64,000 nt of DNA from Vanrija pseudolonga (GCF_020906515.1 NC_085852.1:682001-746000); one strand, 5' to 3'. Shown: positions 11,232-23,323, counted from the first letter of the stretch. Made by a program: numbers and translations. Notes: generated by a model from the letters alone, not told the origin.

Positions 11232-13204
11232 ATGCGCGACTACACAGATGTGCTCACGCAAGCATGCGGCCTGATGGCAGAAATACAAGAACACGTGCGC
11301 GCCTTCGACCCCGCAGCACTGGCGTTTGTGCCTCCCGTCATCGACAACTCGACTGGCAACAATTGGCGTGGAGAGGAGACGCAGGGGATGAGGAAGTTTA
11401 TCGACGTGATCGAGCACCACGCAACGTCCTTTGAAGCGGTAAGTTGACTCTATTTGTATCCTCCAGGGCGCTGCTCATCTCATCCCAGCTTGCAGCGTCA
11501 GGGGAGCCGCCCCGCGAGGACCCCCTTCCCATCGCCCTTGGGCTGGCCACGAGCTGGAAGCAGGTCGTGCTTGCGAGAGGGCCGATCCCAGCCGTCCGCA
11601 TGCAGATCCAGGTGCCGGGCCAGAACGGTATCAAGAGCCGGTTAGGCAGCCGGTCGTCGAGCTCGAGTCCTGCGCCGTCAACCAACGGCCCCCGGCGCCC
11701 ACGCGAGGCGTTTGTGGACGTTGTGGCCCGCGGAGGCGCCGAGTGGATCAGAATCTACAGCAAGAAGACCAACCAGATCATGGCCGAGTTCCGCGAGCAA
11801 GACTCGTACCTCAACTCTGATGACGAGACCGACGATGATGAGGAGGGCCACACGCAACCAGCGTTGACCAACTCGATCATCCGCCTTGTCGACGACCTCC
11901 TCGCGCTCGCCGAAGACGTCGAGCGCGTGCCCGGCGCCCCGGCGCCAAAGCTCACCCTCCGCCTCTCGCGCATAGCCGAGTTCCCCGAAGGCGGGCACCC
12001 CGACCCGCGCGTGCCGGCGACCTTCCAGGCGATTCGGGACCGGGGCGTCAACCTCGTGTTCGGCGACCTGTCCGAGGTGCCGTTCTCGTCCCTCCCGATC
12101 GGGGCGAGGCCGGCGCCAAAGCTCCGCCCGTCGCGCCGCCTCAACCTCGACCCCACTGCGCTCATGGGGCTCTGCTCAGACCTGCTGCACTACCCCCTCC
12201 CGGCAGACGAGGAGGAGGCTCGCTCCCGCTTCTTCCGCCCGGCCGAGTTTGTCGGCGACGACGACCCGGCTAGCCAGAGCCAGAACTCGCGCGAGCTCGT
12301 CCGCGCCGTCATGGAGGAGTGCGAGGCACCACTGATAGAGGTGATTCGCGATGTCCTGTCCACTACCGACTCGGACGACCCCGACCCGACCGCGCCGATC
12401 GAGCTCTGGGCAACGAGCCAGGCGGTGCAGTACCTCCGTGAGACGATTGCGAGCGAGGACGTTGTCGGTGACGGCGGTGAGCAGCGCCGCATGCGTCGTC
12501 TTACCGGGCTGGAAGAAGGCGATTTCTGGGAGGGATCAAGATACGAGGGCAAGGCGGGAATCCTGACCGATATCAAACTGCACATCTTTGACGAGGAAGT
12601 CGACCCGGCGAGCGCTATCGAGAAGCTTGACCTCAACGGTGGCTCGTCAACAACACCATCAACATCATCATCGCCCCCACTCTGCCGCGCGGGCATGACA
12701 TCGTTCCACAACTCTATTTCATCAATCTGCACGACCTTCGTGTCCGAGTACTATGCGCACGAGGCGCATGGCGCGGAGGCCGCCCCAGCCCTACCCTCGT
12801 TCCTTAACCCTCGCCGACTTCCAGCCCCGCGCGTCGCACAGATCTCGACGCCGTTCACAGTCGTCAGCCTCGACTCGCTTGCGCGCGGCGCACGCGAAGG
12901 CATGACGACGCTGAGCATGGGGCACGTCGTGTTCCGCGAGCTGTTTGGCCAGCCGCGCTGGCGCCTCAAGGGCTGGGCGCAGGGAAACTACGACCTCGAA
13001 GATGCCGACGGCGCGGCGTCGCTCCACGCCGCCGCCTGGATCCTGCCGTACCGCTCGCTCTCAGAGGGCAAGCGCGTCAAGTTTGCAGAGGGCAATTTTG
13101 CCTACCCGACGTTTGTGCAGCGCGTGCCGAGGAGCGCGGCGTGCAAGGCTGCTGCGGCGGCAGCAGAGGCGGCGGCCGCATCAGGCGAGACCACGCCTGT
13201 GTAA
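11232..13204 (+). CDS. DUF1308 family protein (C7orf25-like)
   Basis: Conserved eukaryotic protein of unknown biochemical role. Exons are 11232-11438 and 11489-13204, giving about 640 residues. The N-terminal segment contains WRGEETQGMRKFIDVIEHH. The middle carries AFVDVVARGGAEWIRIYSKK and an acidic stretch (SDDETDDDEEG). The DUF1308-type core includes VNLVFGDLSEVP and LNLDPTALMGLCSDLLH. Near the C-terminus lie TPFTVVSLDSLARGAREGM and FRELFGQPRWRLKGW. A low-complexity Ala tail ends the protein. From general knowledge, this family has been proposed to have a PIN-like nuclease fold; I could not verify catalytic residues, so activity is unassigned. The gene follows the ligase gene on the same strand, 277 bases downstream, and converges with the next gene. 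Confidence 0.75.
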
Positions 13205-13308
13205 TATCTGTAGCATCGTTCACCATCATCAACACCATCACATCGACCATCATCACAACCACCACCTGTCCTGCCTGCCTATTCCCATATCGTACATCAT
13301 GCACCATG

Positions 13309-14095
13309 TTACAATGCTAGTGGATCCGAATCGCTCTCGTGCTCGTTCTTGACCTCGACCTCGGGGTTAGGTTTCCGCCGTCGCGTGACGGGCGCGGTGT
13401 GCGGGGTCGGTGGCCGGCGGCGGGCAGACGCCGCAGCGCTGCGTGCTGGGACCGGTGCCAGCCGCGGCACTGTCGCTGGAGCTGCAGCAGGCCGGGCGGC
13501 GGTAGCGGGAGGCGTGTCGTCCTCGTCGTCGGAGAGCACGTCTATCCTGCGCTTGCGTCTCGGCAGAAGAGGGGACGAGGTGCGCTTAGTCTTCGGGGGC
13601 AGCGATTGCGCGTGCAATGCCTTCTGGTGTCAGAGATTCCCAGTTCCCAGCGGGCCAACTCACTGGTGGAGGAGGAGCCGACATGGGCGTCGATGGCCCC
13701 GCCTCGCCTCCGGCAACAGCGACGTCGAGGAGCAGGCGCGCGCGGTCGGCCGCAGACGCAAGGGCGACAAAGCGCGCCTTCCACACGTCGCGCTCCTCCT
13801 CGGCCGCGCGGCGGAGGTCGACCTCGCGCGCGAGCGCCGCCTCGCGCCGTTCCCCGAGCCGGCGCTTGGCCTCCTCCAAGCCCGCGACGCGCTGCTCCGC
13901 CGCCTCGAGCGCGTCCTCCGTGGCGGCGAGCTTGGACTCGGCGGTGCGCAGCGTCGCGTTCTCCGCCTCGAGCTCGGCGATGCGCAGCTTGTGCTCTGCG
14001 TTGGACTGGAGGACTCCCTTGTTGAGGAAGGTCGACAGCTCGAGCTCGCTCCGGAGCGAGGCGATCTGGTCTTGCGCCGAGGTGCGGGGCGGCAT
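13309..14095 (-). CDS. Coiled-coil protein with basic, Pro/Ala-rich C-terminus
   Basis: Not recognised as a known family. The chosen ATG is at 14095-14093. Exon 1 (14095-13664) encodes a continuous coiled coil of about 120 residues (ELEAENATLRTAES, EEAKRRLGERREAAL, LRRAAEEERDVW). An intron of 40 bases (13624-13663, CTGAC branch) joins it to exon 2 (13623-13309), which reads KALHAQSLPPKTKR and then a nuclear-localisation-like RRKRR next to an acidic LSDDEDD and a Pro/Ala-rich tail. The combination of coiled coil, basic cluster and acidic CK2-like site suggests a nuclear or structural protein, but this is inference. The frame is open further upstream, so a longer N-terminus is possible. The gene is divergent from the SNIP1-like gene, 237 bases away. 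Confidence 0.6.
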
Positions 14096-14332
14096 CGGTG
14101 AGCGAGCGGAACGAGCGAGCGGCCGTGGAGGTACAGTGTGTCTTGGGGTTGCGAGGGAACGAGAGATGGACGTTGATGCGTGAGGGAGGTGCGACGTCGA
14201 GCCAAGTTCATTCGCAACAACAAACCGCCGCCGATCGGTTGCCATTTCCGGCGACCACTCACGTGAGATCAAGAGTCGCCGCAAAGAACCCAATCTCGCA
14301 ACCGACCACTCACTCCTCCATCATCCACAACA

Positions 14333-15296
14333 ATGCCGCGCGACAGCCCACCGCACCAGCGCACGCGCGACCGCTCGAGGTCACCACAACGGCGGGATCG
14401 CGAGCGCGAGCGCGACTACGATCGCAAGCCCGACGTGCGCGGCGACCGGGATCGCGGCGACCGAGGGGGCGAAAGGGGGAACGGATACGGCGGCGGTCGT
14501 CCACGGGACGAGGGGTACGGCGCGCGCGAGCGCGAGCGTGAGCGCGAGTCGGATCGGAAGCGGTACGATGAGGACGCGGAGGTGAGTTGTGCTGCTGGCT
14601 GCGTTGTAGCCGCGCCGTTCGCTTCGCTCACGTCGCAGGCCCCGCCAAAGTCCCCCCCAAAGCCAAACTTTGGCAACTCTGGCCTGCTGGCAAAAGAGAG
14701 CAACACAGTCAAGGGCGTCGCGCTCAAGTACCACGAGCCGCCCGAGGCGCGCAAGCCCGTGCAGAACTGGCGGCTGTACGTGTTCAAGGGGGACGAGCAG
14801 GTCGGTGAGTACGGGCGCGGCGCGCCGACAGGAGGCGTTGGCGACGTGAATGCCTTGCCAGCCGCACAAGTAGTCGCTGACGCGACTCCTCGTGCTCCTC
14901 TGCAGACCTCATCCACATCTACCGCCAGTCGTGCTACCTGTTAGGCCGGGACGCCGTCGTGACCGACATCCCCATCGCGCACCCGTCTTGCTCAAAGCAG
15001 CACGCCGTCATCCAGTTCCGGCAAACGACCGAGCGCAACGAGTTTGGCGACGAGAAGACGGAGATCAAGTGGGTCCGACGTGAGACGCGTGCTGACAGAT
15101 GCCAGGCCGTACGTCCTCGACCTCGAGTCGACGAACGGCACATATGTCAACGACGCCGAGATCCCCAAGACGCGCTACTACGAGCTGCGGAACAAGGACG
15201 GTGGGTGGGACGACTCGGGCACCGCTGACTCCAGTGCTCAAGTTTGGCACGTCGACGCGCGAGTACGTGCTGCTGCACGAGGAGTCGAAGAAGTAG
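14333..15296 (+). CDS. PML1: FHA-domain splicing protein, SNIP1/Pml1 homologue
   Basis: FHA protein of the RES/spliceosome-associated complex that promotes splicing and nuclear retention of pre-mRNA. Exons are 14333-14581, 14639-14804, 14906-15068, 15106-15200 and 15235-15296. The N-terminal third is an Arg/Asp/Glu-rich disordered segment (RDRSRSPQRRDRERERD), as in human SNIP1. This is followed by the conserved linker SGLLAKESNTVKGVALKY and PPEARKPVQNWRLYVFK. The FHA domain has GRDAVVTDIPI, HPSCSKQHAVIQF and LDLESTNGTYVN, the phosphothreonine-binding residues (Arg, Ser, Asn-Gly-Thr) being present. It ends with FGTSTREYVLLHEESKK. Two of its introns are only 37 and 34 bases long. Confidence 0.92.
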
Positions 15297-15429
15297 CGAA
15301 GCGAGGGGCAAGCAGCATGTTAGGCATCTGGGCGGCGGGCGGCATGGTACAAGTGACTTGTTTCATGCCATGGCTACCGGCTACGACGCAGGGCTATCAA
15401 ACAACACATCTCATGCTGCCAAACACTCC

Positions 15430-16743
15430 TTACCACTGACCACAGCACTGCCCCTCCTCAACAGGGATGACAAGAACGGCCTTGGCCTCTGTAATCACGT
15501 GGGTGAGCGCGACGCTGACCTCGGCGACGTCGACGAGCGAGGTGGTCGACGCAATCGAAGGGGGGGAAGCCTTGCGGTCTGCCGAACCGGTATGGAGGCA
15601 GCCATCGCCGTGGACATGGCCGTGAGCGTGGACGTGGTCATCGCCAAGGACATGCCCGTGGCCGTTGCCCGTCACCGGCGTGACACGGCCGCTGGCCTCC
15701 TTCATTTCGGACGACGCAAAGTGGCCGTGCGAACAGTCGCTGTGGTGGTGCGAGTGGCCCGAGACCTCCGTCTCGCCGTCATGGCTCTCGCCGTCGTCGG
15801 TCTCGGCGTCACAGCTCTCCGAGTCGGCGTCGTACACCGCGAGCGGGCCGAGGACCGGGTGGTTGGAGATGTCGCAGGCGGCCGGGAAGCAAGGGCACAC
15901 ATGCCACTGGTGCGTGGGCGGGATGACCCAGTTGGGGCCGATAAACTCGCCCTCGGTGTCGAGCACCTGCTGGATTTCGCCTCTGTCGAGAGTGTGCGCG
16001 GTACGGACGCGCTGTGCAAGTGTCAGCGACGGCCACCGGCTGCTCTGCTTCCCCGCCGCACACGCACATCGAGGAACCACAAGTCGAGCTCGTTGGTGAA
16101 ACGCATAACCTCGAGGTACTCGTCCGCCTCGCGACGCTTCTTGAACGGGAGCGCCATCTGCTCGTGACGCGAGTACACCATGCGGTTACGCTGCTCGACG
16201 TGGTGGCGGTCGCCGGTGGGGATGAGCCATTCGCACGGGCAGGGAATGAGCATGTGGAGGCCGGTGGCGAGGAGGTCGCAGGCGTGGTCGTTGAGCACGC
16301 AGTGGACGCAGCTGGGTGGGTTGGGTGAGCTGGCTGGCCGCGACCGGTGGCGACTAACTCCCAACTCACCGAGTAAGGGGAAAGCACAGCTGCTCGTCCC
16401 AGTCGGCGGAGAGCGTGGGCACAATGCACGGCACGCCGGCGCGCGCGCTCTCCTTGCACCCGTCTGCCGTCAGCAGCGCCGAGGAAGACACACCACACTC
16501 ACTCGTCACGATGGCGGGCATGACGCCCTCGGTGCCGAGATAGATGGCGAGCTCCGTGCAGTCGCGGTCGTGGCCCTTGAAGGCGCGCGAGAGGACTGGG
16601 CGGAGCGCAGTCTGGTGGTGTCAGCGTGCTCTCGGGTGTTGACGTACGGCCACGGCGGGGTGGAGAATGTCGACACGGCTGAAGAGGGGATCGGCGGGCG
16701 CCGGCGCCGGCGCAGGGGCGGCGGCGGCAGCGCGGACGGGCAT
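15430..16743 (-). CDS. Uncharacterised Cys/His-containing protein with histidine-rich tail
   Basis: Family not recognised. Five exons join in frame: 16743-16648, 16611-16503, 16463-16370, 16311-16068 and 16011-15430. The start is MPVRAAAAAP, followed by an Ala/Pro-rich leader. The core has an apparently conserved region with ELAIYLGTEGVMPAIVT, GVPCIVPTLSADWDE, CVHCVLNDHACDLL, IPCPCEWLIPTGDRHH and NELDLWFLD, and later VLDTEGEFIGPNWVIPP with HVCPCFPAACDIS. The Cys-x2-Cys, Cys-x-Cys and His pairs could bind a metal, but this is inference. The C-terminal 110 residues contain repeated His-Gly/His-Asp motifs (GHSHHHSDCSHGH, HVHAHGHVHGDG), reminiscent of Ni/Zn-binding tails. All splice sites have GT-AG ends and most have a CTGAC branch. 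It converges with the SNIP1-like gene. Confidence 0.6.
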
Positions 16744-17044
16744 TGGTGTACTGGTGGTGGTGGAGAGAGAGAGGAGGAGAGAGAGAATGGAGAGAGTGTA
16801 AGACGGGTGAAAGAGTACGAGTTGCGACTTTATGTGTGTCGAGAGAAGGTGCGCAACAGACAAACATTGAAGGGCGCCAAACCTCGCGACGATCGTCGCT
16901 CGACACACGATGCCACACACTTGCCGCGCCGCCGCTGCACGCGCTCGCCCCCAACTGCATCCTTCGCTCGCCCCGCCCCCCTCTGTCACTGGCCGCATAA
17001 ATACTGATGATGCATACATGGATACACATTCCCCGAGCACACTA
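16744..17044. promoter_or_regulatory. Intergenic region between two minus-strand genes
   Basis: About 300 bases between the COY1 stop and the start of the His-rich protein. It holds the COY1 3' end and the promoter of the downstream minus-strand gene. A purine-rich run (16765-16795, pyrimidine-rich on the coding strand) lies just upstream of that ATG, as expected for a leader. No other feature is seen. Confidence 0.4.
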
Positions 17045-19435
17045 TCAAGTCTTGATAGGATGCAGCGGTGGGCTCCCAATAGGTTGTCCGGCAGTGTCGC
17101 TCGCCGACATTGTGTTGAAAAGCACAAACACGACTAGCACATGCTGCACAAGTGTCAGTCACGCCCCACAGAGCACAGACACCCCACTTACCAATGCAAT
17201 CGCGTAGAAGATGAACAAGCTCCGGGATCTTTTGTTGCCGATGATAGCTCGTGTCAACGAGAATGTAGCACGCTCCAAAGGATTGAGGGCGTGAATCGCA
17301 CGCTGCGCCTCCTGTTACTGTTAGCAACAAAACACTGAACACTACTCACCCTGCCCTTGAACGCCTCGAACGGATTGAGATGCTCGTCGTACTTGTCCTT
17401 GTACTTGCCAATCTCGTCCTCTCGCGAACGCATGACGCCGTTGAGGATGCCGGCCGACGATCCTGGAGTGGCCGTTCCAGGAAGGCCAGAGCCGCTTGCA
17501 GCCCCAGAGCCGTCGCGGTAGCTCTGCATGTATCGAACCTTCTCATACAGCTTGAGGTTGTCGGCCTGGAGTGCCTTGATCTCGGTACGAAGGTCCGAGA
17601 TCGTCTCAAACTGGCGTCTCAACTCCTCTTCCAACTCGGCGTTGCGCTGGCGGAATCGGTCACGCTGAGAGGTGACAATGGGGAGGATGGACGGGTCTCC
17701 GCCAGGTGCTGGGGAGCCGACACGGTCGCCCTTGCCACCAATATCCAATCCGGCCAGACCGGCACCGCCACGCTCCGTCTTGTCGCCGTCGCCCTTGTTC
17801 AAGCTCGCGAGGTCGTTCTCCAGTCTTTCGTTGAGGGAGCGGATTCGAGAAAGCTCTAGCTGGAGGCTCTGAACACTCTCATCCGACTTGGAGTTGTGGC
17901 TTGAAAGCTCCTCGTGCGCCACGCGGAGCTTGGTGAGGTCCTCAAGCAATCGGCGGTTCTTCGACACGAGGAGGTTCTCGAGCGAGCGGCCCAGCTGCTT
18001 GTTGGCGACCTCGGCGTTGGGGTTGGGCATCTTGAGGTCCTCATCGTCATTGTCCAAGTCGGCGCCAGAAAACTCGACAAACTTCATGATCTCAAGCTCG
18101 CGCTTGATCTCGTCGTAGTCGGAGTACTGCTTGACCTTGGTGCGAAGGTTCTCAATCTCGGTAGCTTGCTGGGCGGACTCGCGGGCAGCATCGTCAAGAC
18201 GCCTCTTCTCACCACGCTCGACCTCGGCCTTGGCCTCCTTTGACTGGTCAAGGGCGCGGAGGAGGCGCGATGCCTCGGCCTCGAGCTCCGCGATATGGTT
18301 CTCCTGCGCCTTGACCCTGGAGTATCAGCTGCCGCCCGGCGATCAAGCCAACTCACTTCTCAGCCTGCTGGGAGCCGCTACGAACTGTCTCGATCTCGGA
18401 ACGGAGGAGCTCATTGCGGCGCTCAACAGTGGCGACTCGCTCGTTCGCACGGTTCAAGTCCGCAACAACGAGGTCGAGCTCTGCGAGCTTGGCGGCAACG
18501 TCCTGCTCTGAAATGATGTCAGTCGTGCGCCAGATCACCACAGTAAAAACACACCCTGGCGCTGGCTCGCGTCCATCAGCTTGGCCTGCGTGCTCTCATT
18601 CGAGGTTGACAGATCACGGAGCTGGTCCTTGAGAGTCTGAGCCTGGCGCTGGAGGTCCTTCTCCCTCTCCTCGTAGTTGCGCATCCGCTCATCGTACTCT
18701 GCGTTGAGCTCATTCTCCTTCTGGGTAACGCGCTCCTGGATGAGGTCGTCCATCTGCGGTGTTAGCTCACACTCCTCCAAACATCACACACCTTCTGCTC
18801 CAGCTGGTCGGCGCGCGCCTCAGCCTTCTTCCGCTTGTCGTCGGCAGTCGAGCCCTCGGCTGCCTGCTTCTTGAGCTCGGCATTCTCTTCACGCAAGCGT
18901 TGGAGTTCTGCCTCCAGCATACGCGCCTCCGCCACCTTGACAGTCTGGTCGACCGCAGCGTCGAGGAGCGGGTACGGGTCCGGTGCATCTGCGAGCAGCT
19001 TGTACACATTCAGGAATGACGTTTCGGATGTCTTGGAGCGGCGAGTGAGGCTGTCAATCTCGCCCTGGTAGGCCTTGAGCAGGACCTTGATGGCGTTGAA
19101 CTTGTCATTGCTGTCGGGCAGCTTCTTGAACTCTGCCCGCCGTCAGCTTAGCCCGTGAGAGCGCAGCGGCGACGTCACAGCCGCGTCGGCACACACCTCG
19201 AGTCTGCTCCGCGAGCTTCTTGCGGCCAACCATGTTCTCCTTCTGGTTGTCCACGACTTCGAGAGCCGTCTTGTCGAGCGACTTTTGCAGCTCTGAGAGG
19301 TTGATCTCTGGAGCGAGTGTCAGTGGCTGTGTCGTGGGCATTTGGGGATATAGCCGGGTTGGCCAGATGAGGTGGGGGGCTTTGGAGCTGACCTTTCCAT
19401 GTCGACAGAGCTGCCGAAAAGTTGGCTTCCGCCAT
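17045..19435 (-). CDS. COY1: Golgi membrane protein CASP homologue (Coy1)
   Basis: Long coiled-coil, C-tail-anchored Golgi protein related to the CASP form of mammalian CUX1, implicated in intra-Golgi retrograde traffic. The start is the ATG at 19435-19433. The N-terminus (NFSAALSTWKEINLSELQKS, KKLAEQTREFKKLP, LLKAYQGEIDSLTRRSK, FLNVYKLLADAPDPYPLL) matches the conserved CASP head. A coiled coil of several hundred residues follows. The CASP C-terminal domain reads YDEHLNPFEAFKGREAQRA, then LNPLERATFSLTRAIIGNK and a hydrophobic segment (FIFYAIALHVLVVFVLF) forming the tail anchor. The last two exons are 17311-17192 and 17143-17045. The stop is at 17045. At least six introns are present. The gene is divergent from SFI1. 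Confidence 0.93.
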
Positions 19436-19829
19436 GATGAGGATTGCCTGTACGGCTGCGAGGTAGATTGCACAAAGAACGAGTTGAAGGCTTGGAAAGG
19501 AGAGTACGAGGACGAGATATGGTGGTGTGAAGTGGATCTGACGGTAATGAAAGAGACGTGTCAGTGTTGAAAGGGTTGCGTGTTGAATTCACAGGGGACG
19601 GTGATGGATTAGGAAAGTGGCAATGGGGCTTAACCGGCGGTAATGCCGAGATGTAATAGACATTAGAGTTTCAAGGCTCACCATAGAAACGCGCCAGACA
19701 CGCGCCGCCGTCCAAAACCACGCGCCGCAGTCTTCCTCCTGCGCGATTGTTATTGTTGTCGCTCTCCGTCATCACAACGACACCCACATTCAACAGCCAC
19801 CTACTTTCAGCATCCCTGCAAGGGCACCC
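19436..19829. promoter_or_regulatory. Divergent promoter region COY1 / SFI1
   Basis: A 394-base spacer between head-to-head start codons. It must hold both promoters. It is moderately AT-richer than the coding flanks, and no specific factor site could be assigned. Confidence 0.45.
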
Positions 19830-22800
19830 ATGCTTGCTGGCCATGCCCCAGGAGGCTTGGGGGCCTCGGCCTCATCCACCTTCTCAACAACGATATCCGA
19901 AAGCATAGACTTTGCAATCGTGGACGACATCATAAGTCTGGCTCGCGACGCGACTTCCTTTGCCGAGGTCCACCAAGTGTACTGCCGGGTACTCGAACTC
20001 AAGTGTGTGATGAAACAACTCGAAACAACGTTCCAGCAGCTAACCCTCCCCAGTGGCCTCTCGCTAGCCTCCGATACTGCATACTACCAGTTCCTGCTGC
20101 GCCTTGGGGTGACCCGAGCGCCGACATGGGGGGAGAAATGGGACGTTTGGCGCACGACCCATGCTGAGCTGGGCCAGCCGACGTTGCCAGCCGCACAGGC
20201 GCCGAGGTTCAAGACGGCCGCACAGCCCAAGCCACATCCTATGAGGTCGCGCGTGCCCTTCCTCGCCGGCGCCGGCTCCGACCTCGACGAGGTAGGCGAC
20301 GACACGGATGTGCACACCAGCGGGGCAGAGCTCGCTGCCCAGAGGACACCGCCGCCGAAGAAGAGAGTTGTCAAGCCGCGCACCATCGTCGGTTACAGTC
20401 CCTCGAGCTCGTTTACCGAGGAAGACACTCTCGGCTTCCCTACCTCGGTCCGCACATCCACCCCGACGAGCGCGCGCAAGTTCCTCCCCAGCCAGCTTCG
20501 AGACCGAGGGCAGTCTTCGCCGACGCGGGGTGTGTCGTCGGCGGATGAACGACACAGCTCTACCACCGATTTTGATGTGTCTCCGATCAAACGGCAAGCG
20601 GCGCCGCGACTGAGGGACGTCGACCCCGCCACTCTGCGGCTGATGGAGATGCGGGCCGAGACCTTCCTCCGGCTCGGGTTACTGGGTCGAACATGGAGCG
20701 TGTGGTTCGAGGCGTCGGACTGGATCACGCGGACCGTCAAGCAAATTGACACTGTTCGCAACGACTTGCTGCTCAAACAGTACTTCACGAAATGGCAAGC
20801 GGTCAGTGGACGGCAAGTGGCGTTGCAAGGCGTCGCCGACGCGCAGTATGCGCGCCATTTGGGAGTGCAAGTCGTTGACCGCTGGCGGAGGCGCCTCGCC
20901 GACCGTCGGCTGGAGCAACTCGAGCGCCGCTTCGAGGCCCACCTGGACAACAATCTCGCGCGTAGTGCCTGGAGAGCCTGGAGGACACTCGCCATCAAAC
21001 GGCGAACTGAGAGGTGGGAGCAAGACCTGAAGGGCCGCGAGGTGGCTTTCACGGCGAGGTCCAACACCCAGCTTGTCACCAAGGCTTTTGACGCGTGGCA
21101 CGACCGCACTCGGGAGCACCAAGCAGACCGACACCTCCAGCGCAACACTCTCAGGCAGACCTTTGATAATTGGCGCCGCCGCGCCAGTCAGTCCCGCTAT
21201 CTGGCGAGGGCTCTCGCTGGGTGGGACCAGCGCCAGGCGAATGAGGACCAAACTCGGTGCTTCAGCACATGGCGAAAGAAGACTGATCAGCTAGCATCTG
21301 AGCGCTTGGTGATACGGCGCCGGGACGAGCGGTTGGTTCAGCGAGCTTGGTCCGAGTGGAGGATAGCTGCGTAGGTCCAATGTCCGGTTTCTCACTGACC
21401 TGCTCAGAACGAGGCATAGTCGAGCAACAGTGTTCAACGAGCAACGGCTCCTCGGCATAGGCATGAAGCGACTCAAAGCTGCCAGCCATAAACACCAGGT
21501 CCAGCTGCGCGTTGCTATCAAGACGCAGACAGACAAGGAGATGGCATTGTTGCGACAGTCGTTTGACCTCTGGGTCCGACTCGAGCGTGGTCGATTGCTC
21601 CAGCGCGTCCGTGACACGCGGGTTCTGCGGACGACGCTCTCTAAATGGCAGTCCAAACTGGCCCACGTGGACAAGCTGCAAGGCAGGTCGCTTGTCCAAC
21701 AAAGCGCTGACTTGCTCAGTACCTGCCGCAGCGTTCGCTGCCGCCTCGAACCTCAAGACGCTACACAGCACACTCAGCCGCTGGCGCGATGCGTTAGGCG
21801 CCCGGCGGAATGCTATTCTCAAGGCCGATCTTGTCTTTGCCTTTCGTACAAAGCACACGCACCTGCGCAAGTGGAGAGTCGCTCATGACGATATCCTTGA
21901 CCAGGCTGCGACTGCAGACAAGGCACTGGCGTTCTTCGCAGGCCGAAAGGCATTCAAGGTGTGGCAGAAGGCGCTATCTAAGCGGCGGCAAGATGCCTTC
22001 ATCGAGCAGTGTCGTCTAGGCTTGCTACGGGAGGCTTTCAACTGTGGGTAGAAGCCGTGTCGACGATCATTGACGTGTAGTCTGGCGAGGTGCGACAGTA
22101 CAGAGCGTCCAGGATACTGCCCGCGTGGAGGAATTCCAACAGAGCCGGGACACTGTGAGTGGTTGGTTGTAGGGCGTCGCTGATCGACTCAGCGCCTCGC
22201 GTCACGCACGCTGTCCCACTGGACGGAGCGGGTGGTGGTCATCAAGATGCGGGAGCTGGATGTTGCCGACCGACGAGCGGCATCCTTAATGACAGAAGCG
22301 TTCGGTCGCTGGCGCCGCGCCAAGCGACGCAATGACGACCGCAAGGGCCTGCTCCAAAGCTTTATCGACATTCAAACTGCGGACCGCACGAGGCGAACAT
22401 TCACTACCTGGCTGCACAAGGCACGAGGTTCACGCGACCGACGGATGCGCCTCGAGTTCTTTGAAAAGGACAACAGCGATAGACTTCTGGCGTCGACATT
22501 TGCCAAGTGGTACACTGCGAAGCGAGAGCGCCAGCTGGGGCCGATGGAGGCAGAGGTATCGCTCCGCCACGAAGACGCGCTGCTCTTTGACGTCTTCGAC
22601 CGGTGGACCGCACGGTCCCAGTTACTACCGGCTATTCAGTTTGACAACAAGCATCTTCGCAATGTGGCTTGGACACGGTGGCAGAAGGCGTTAGACAGGT
22701 CACGGGGACTGAAACAGGCGACAATGGAGCATGACAAGAGATTACTCGGTGAGTGGTCGTGTCCAATGTCTGAACGTCACCAAGCTGACAATTCCCAGCG

Positions 22801-23323
22801 GACGCATTCTCTGTGTGGCAGGACGCACTTCGGGCCAAGATGGCCAAGCGACCATCGTGAGTAACATCAGACAGCTCCACGTAACATGAAGGAATCATCT
22901 AACATTTTCTGCAGGCCCCGGACACGGCGGCGGCTGACCGACGTTGATACGTACGAAACCCTGCCCTTTGTTGGAGACTTGCCCCGCTACGCCGGCCGGC
23001 CGTCCACTCGTGTGCCACCTGTCGGGCGGTCACCGACAGCAATCCCAGCTCGTGCGAATAACTCTCAATCGCTGTCCGAAGGCCGCGGCCGTACGGCGAG
23101 TCCTGATCGCGCGTCGACCGCGCTGTCGGTGGCTAGCGAGCCGCCGTACTCTCGGCTGCGATCCGAGCTGATGAGGGGCAATCTCAATCTCCCCCGAGGC
23201 CGAGCCGTCAGTGATGAGCAAGTGCCGCTATCACATAATCGCGCTCAGGAACTTGCAACGCCAAGCTCTGCGGCCCCGCATCCACGTAGCGAGCTGATAC
23301 GTGCTTTGCGGCACGGACGGTGA
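19830..23323 (+). CDS. SFI1: Sfi1-like centrin-binding spindle pole / MTOC protein
   Basis: Filamentous protein that binds centrin along a long helix and drives spindle pole body duplication. Exon 1 runs 19830-21370 with an unusual GTAGGT donor, and exon 2 starts at 21408; several more exons continue to the stop at 23321-23323. The N-terminal domain (IDFAIVDDIISLARDATSF, YYQFLLRLGV) is followed by a disordered Pro/Ser region. From about residue 270 there are repeated centrin-binding modules spaced 30-35 residues apart and built around Trp with basic and aromatic neighbours (RTWSVWFEASDW, KQYFTKWQAVSG, VVDRWRRRLADR, SAWRAWRTLA, KAFDAWHDRTRE, QTFDNWRRRAS, RCFSTWRKKT). Roughly 15-20 modules are visible. 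The frame shifts near 21690-21790, so one intron lies there, but its exact sites are not settled. The C-terminus is disordered and Ser/Arg/Pro-rich. Confidence 0.85.
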
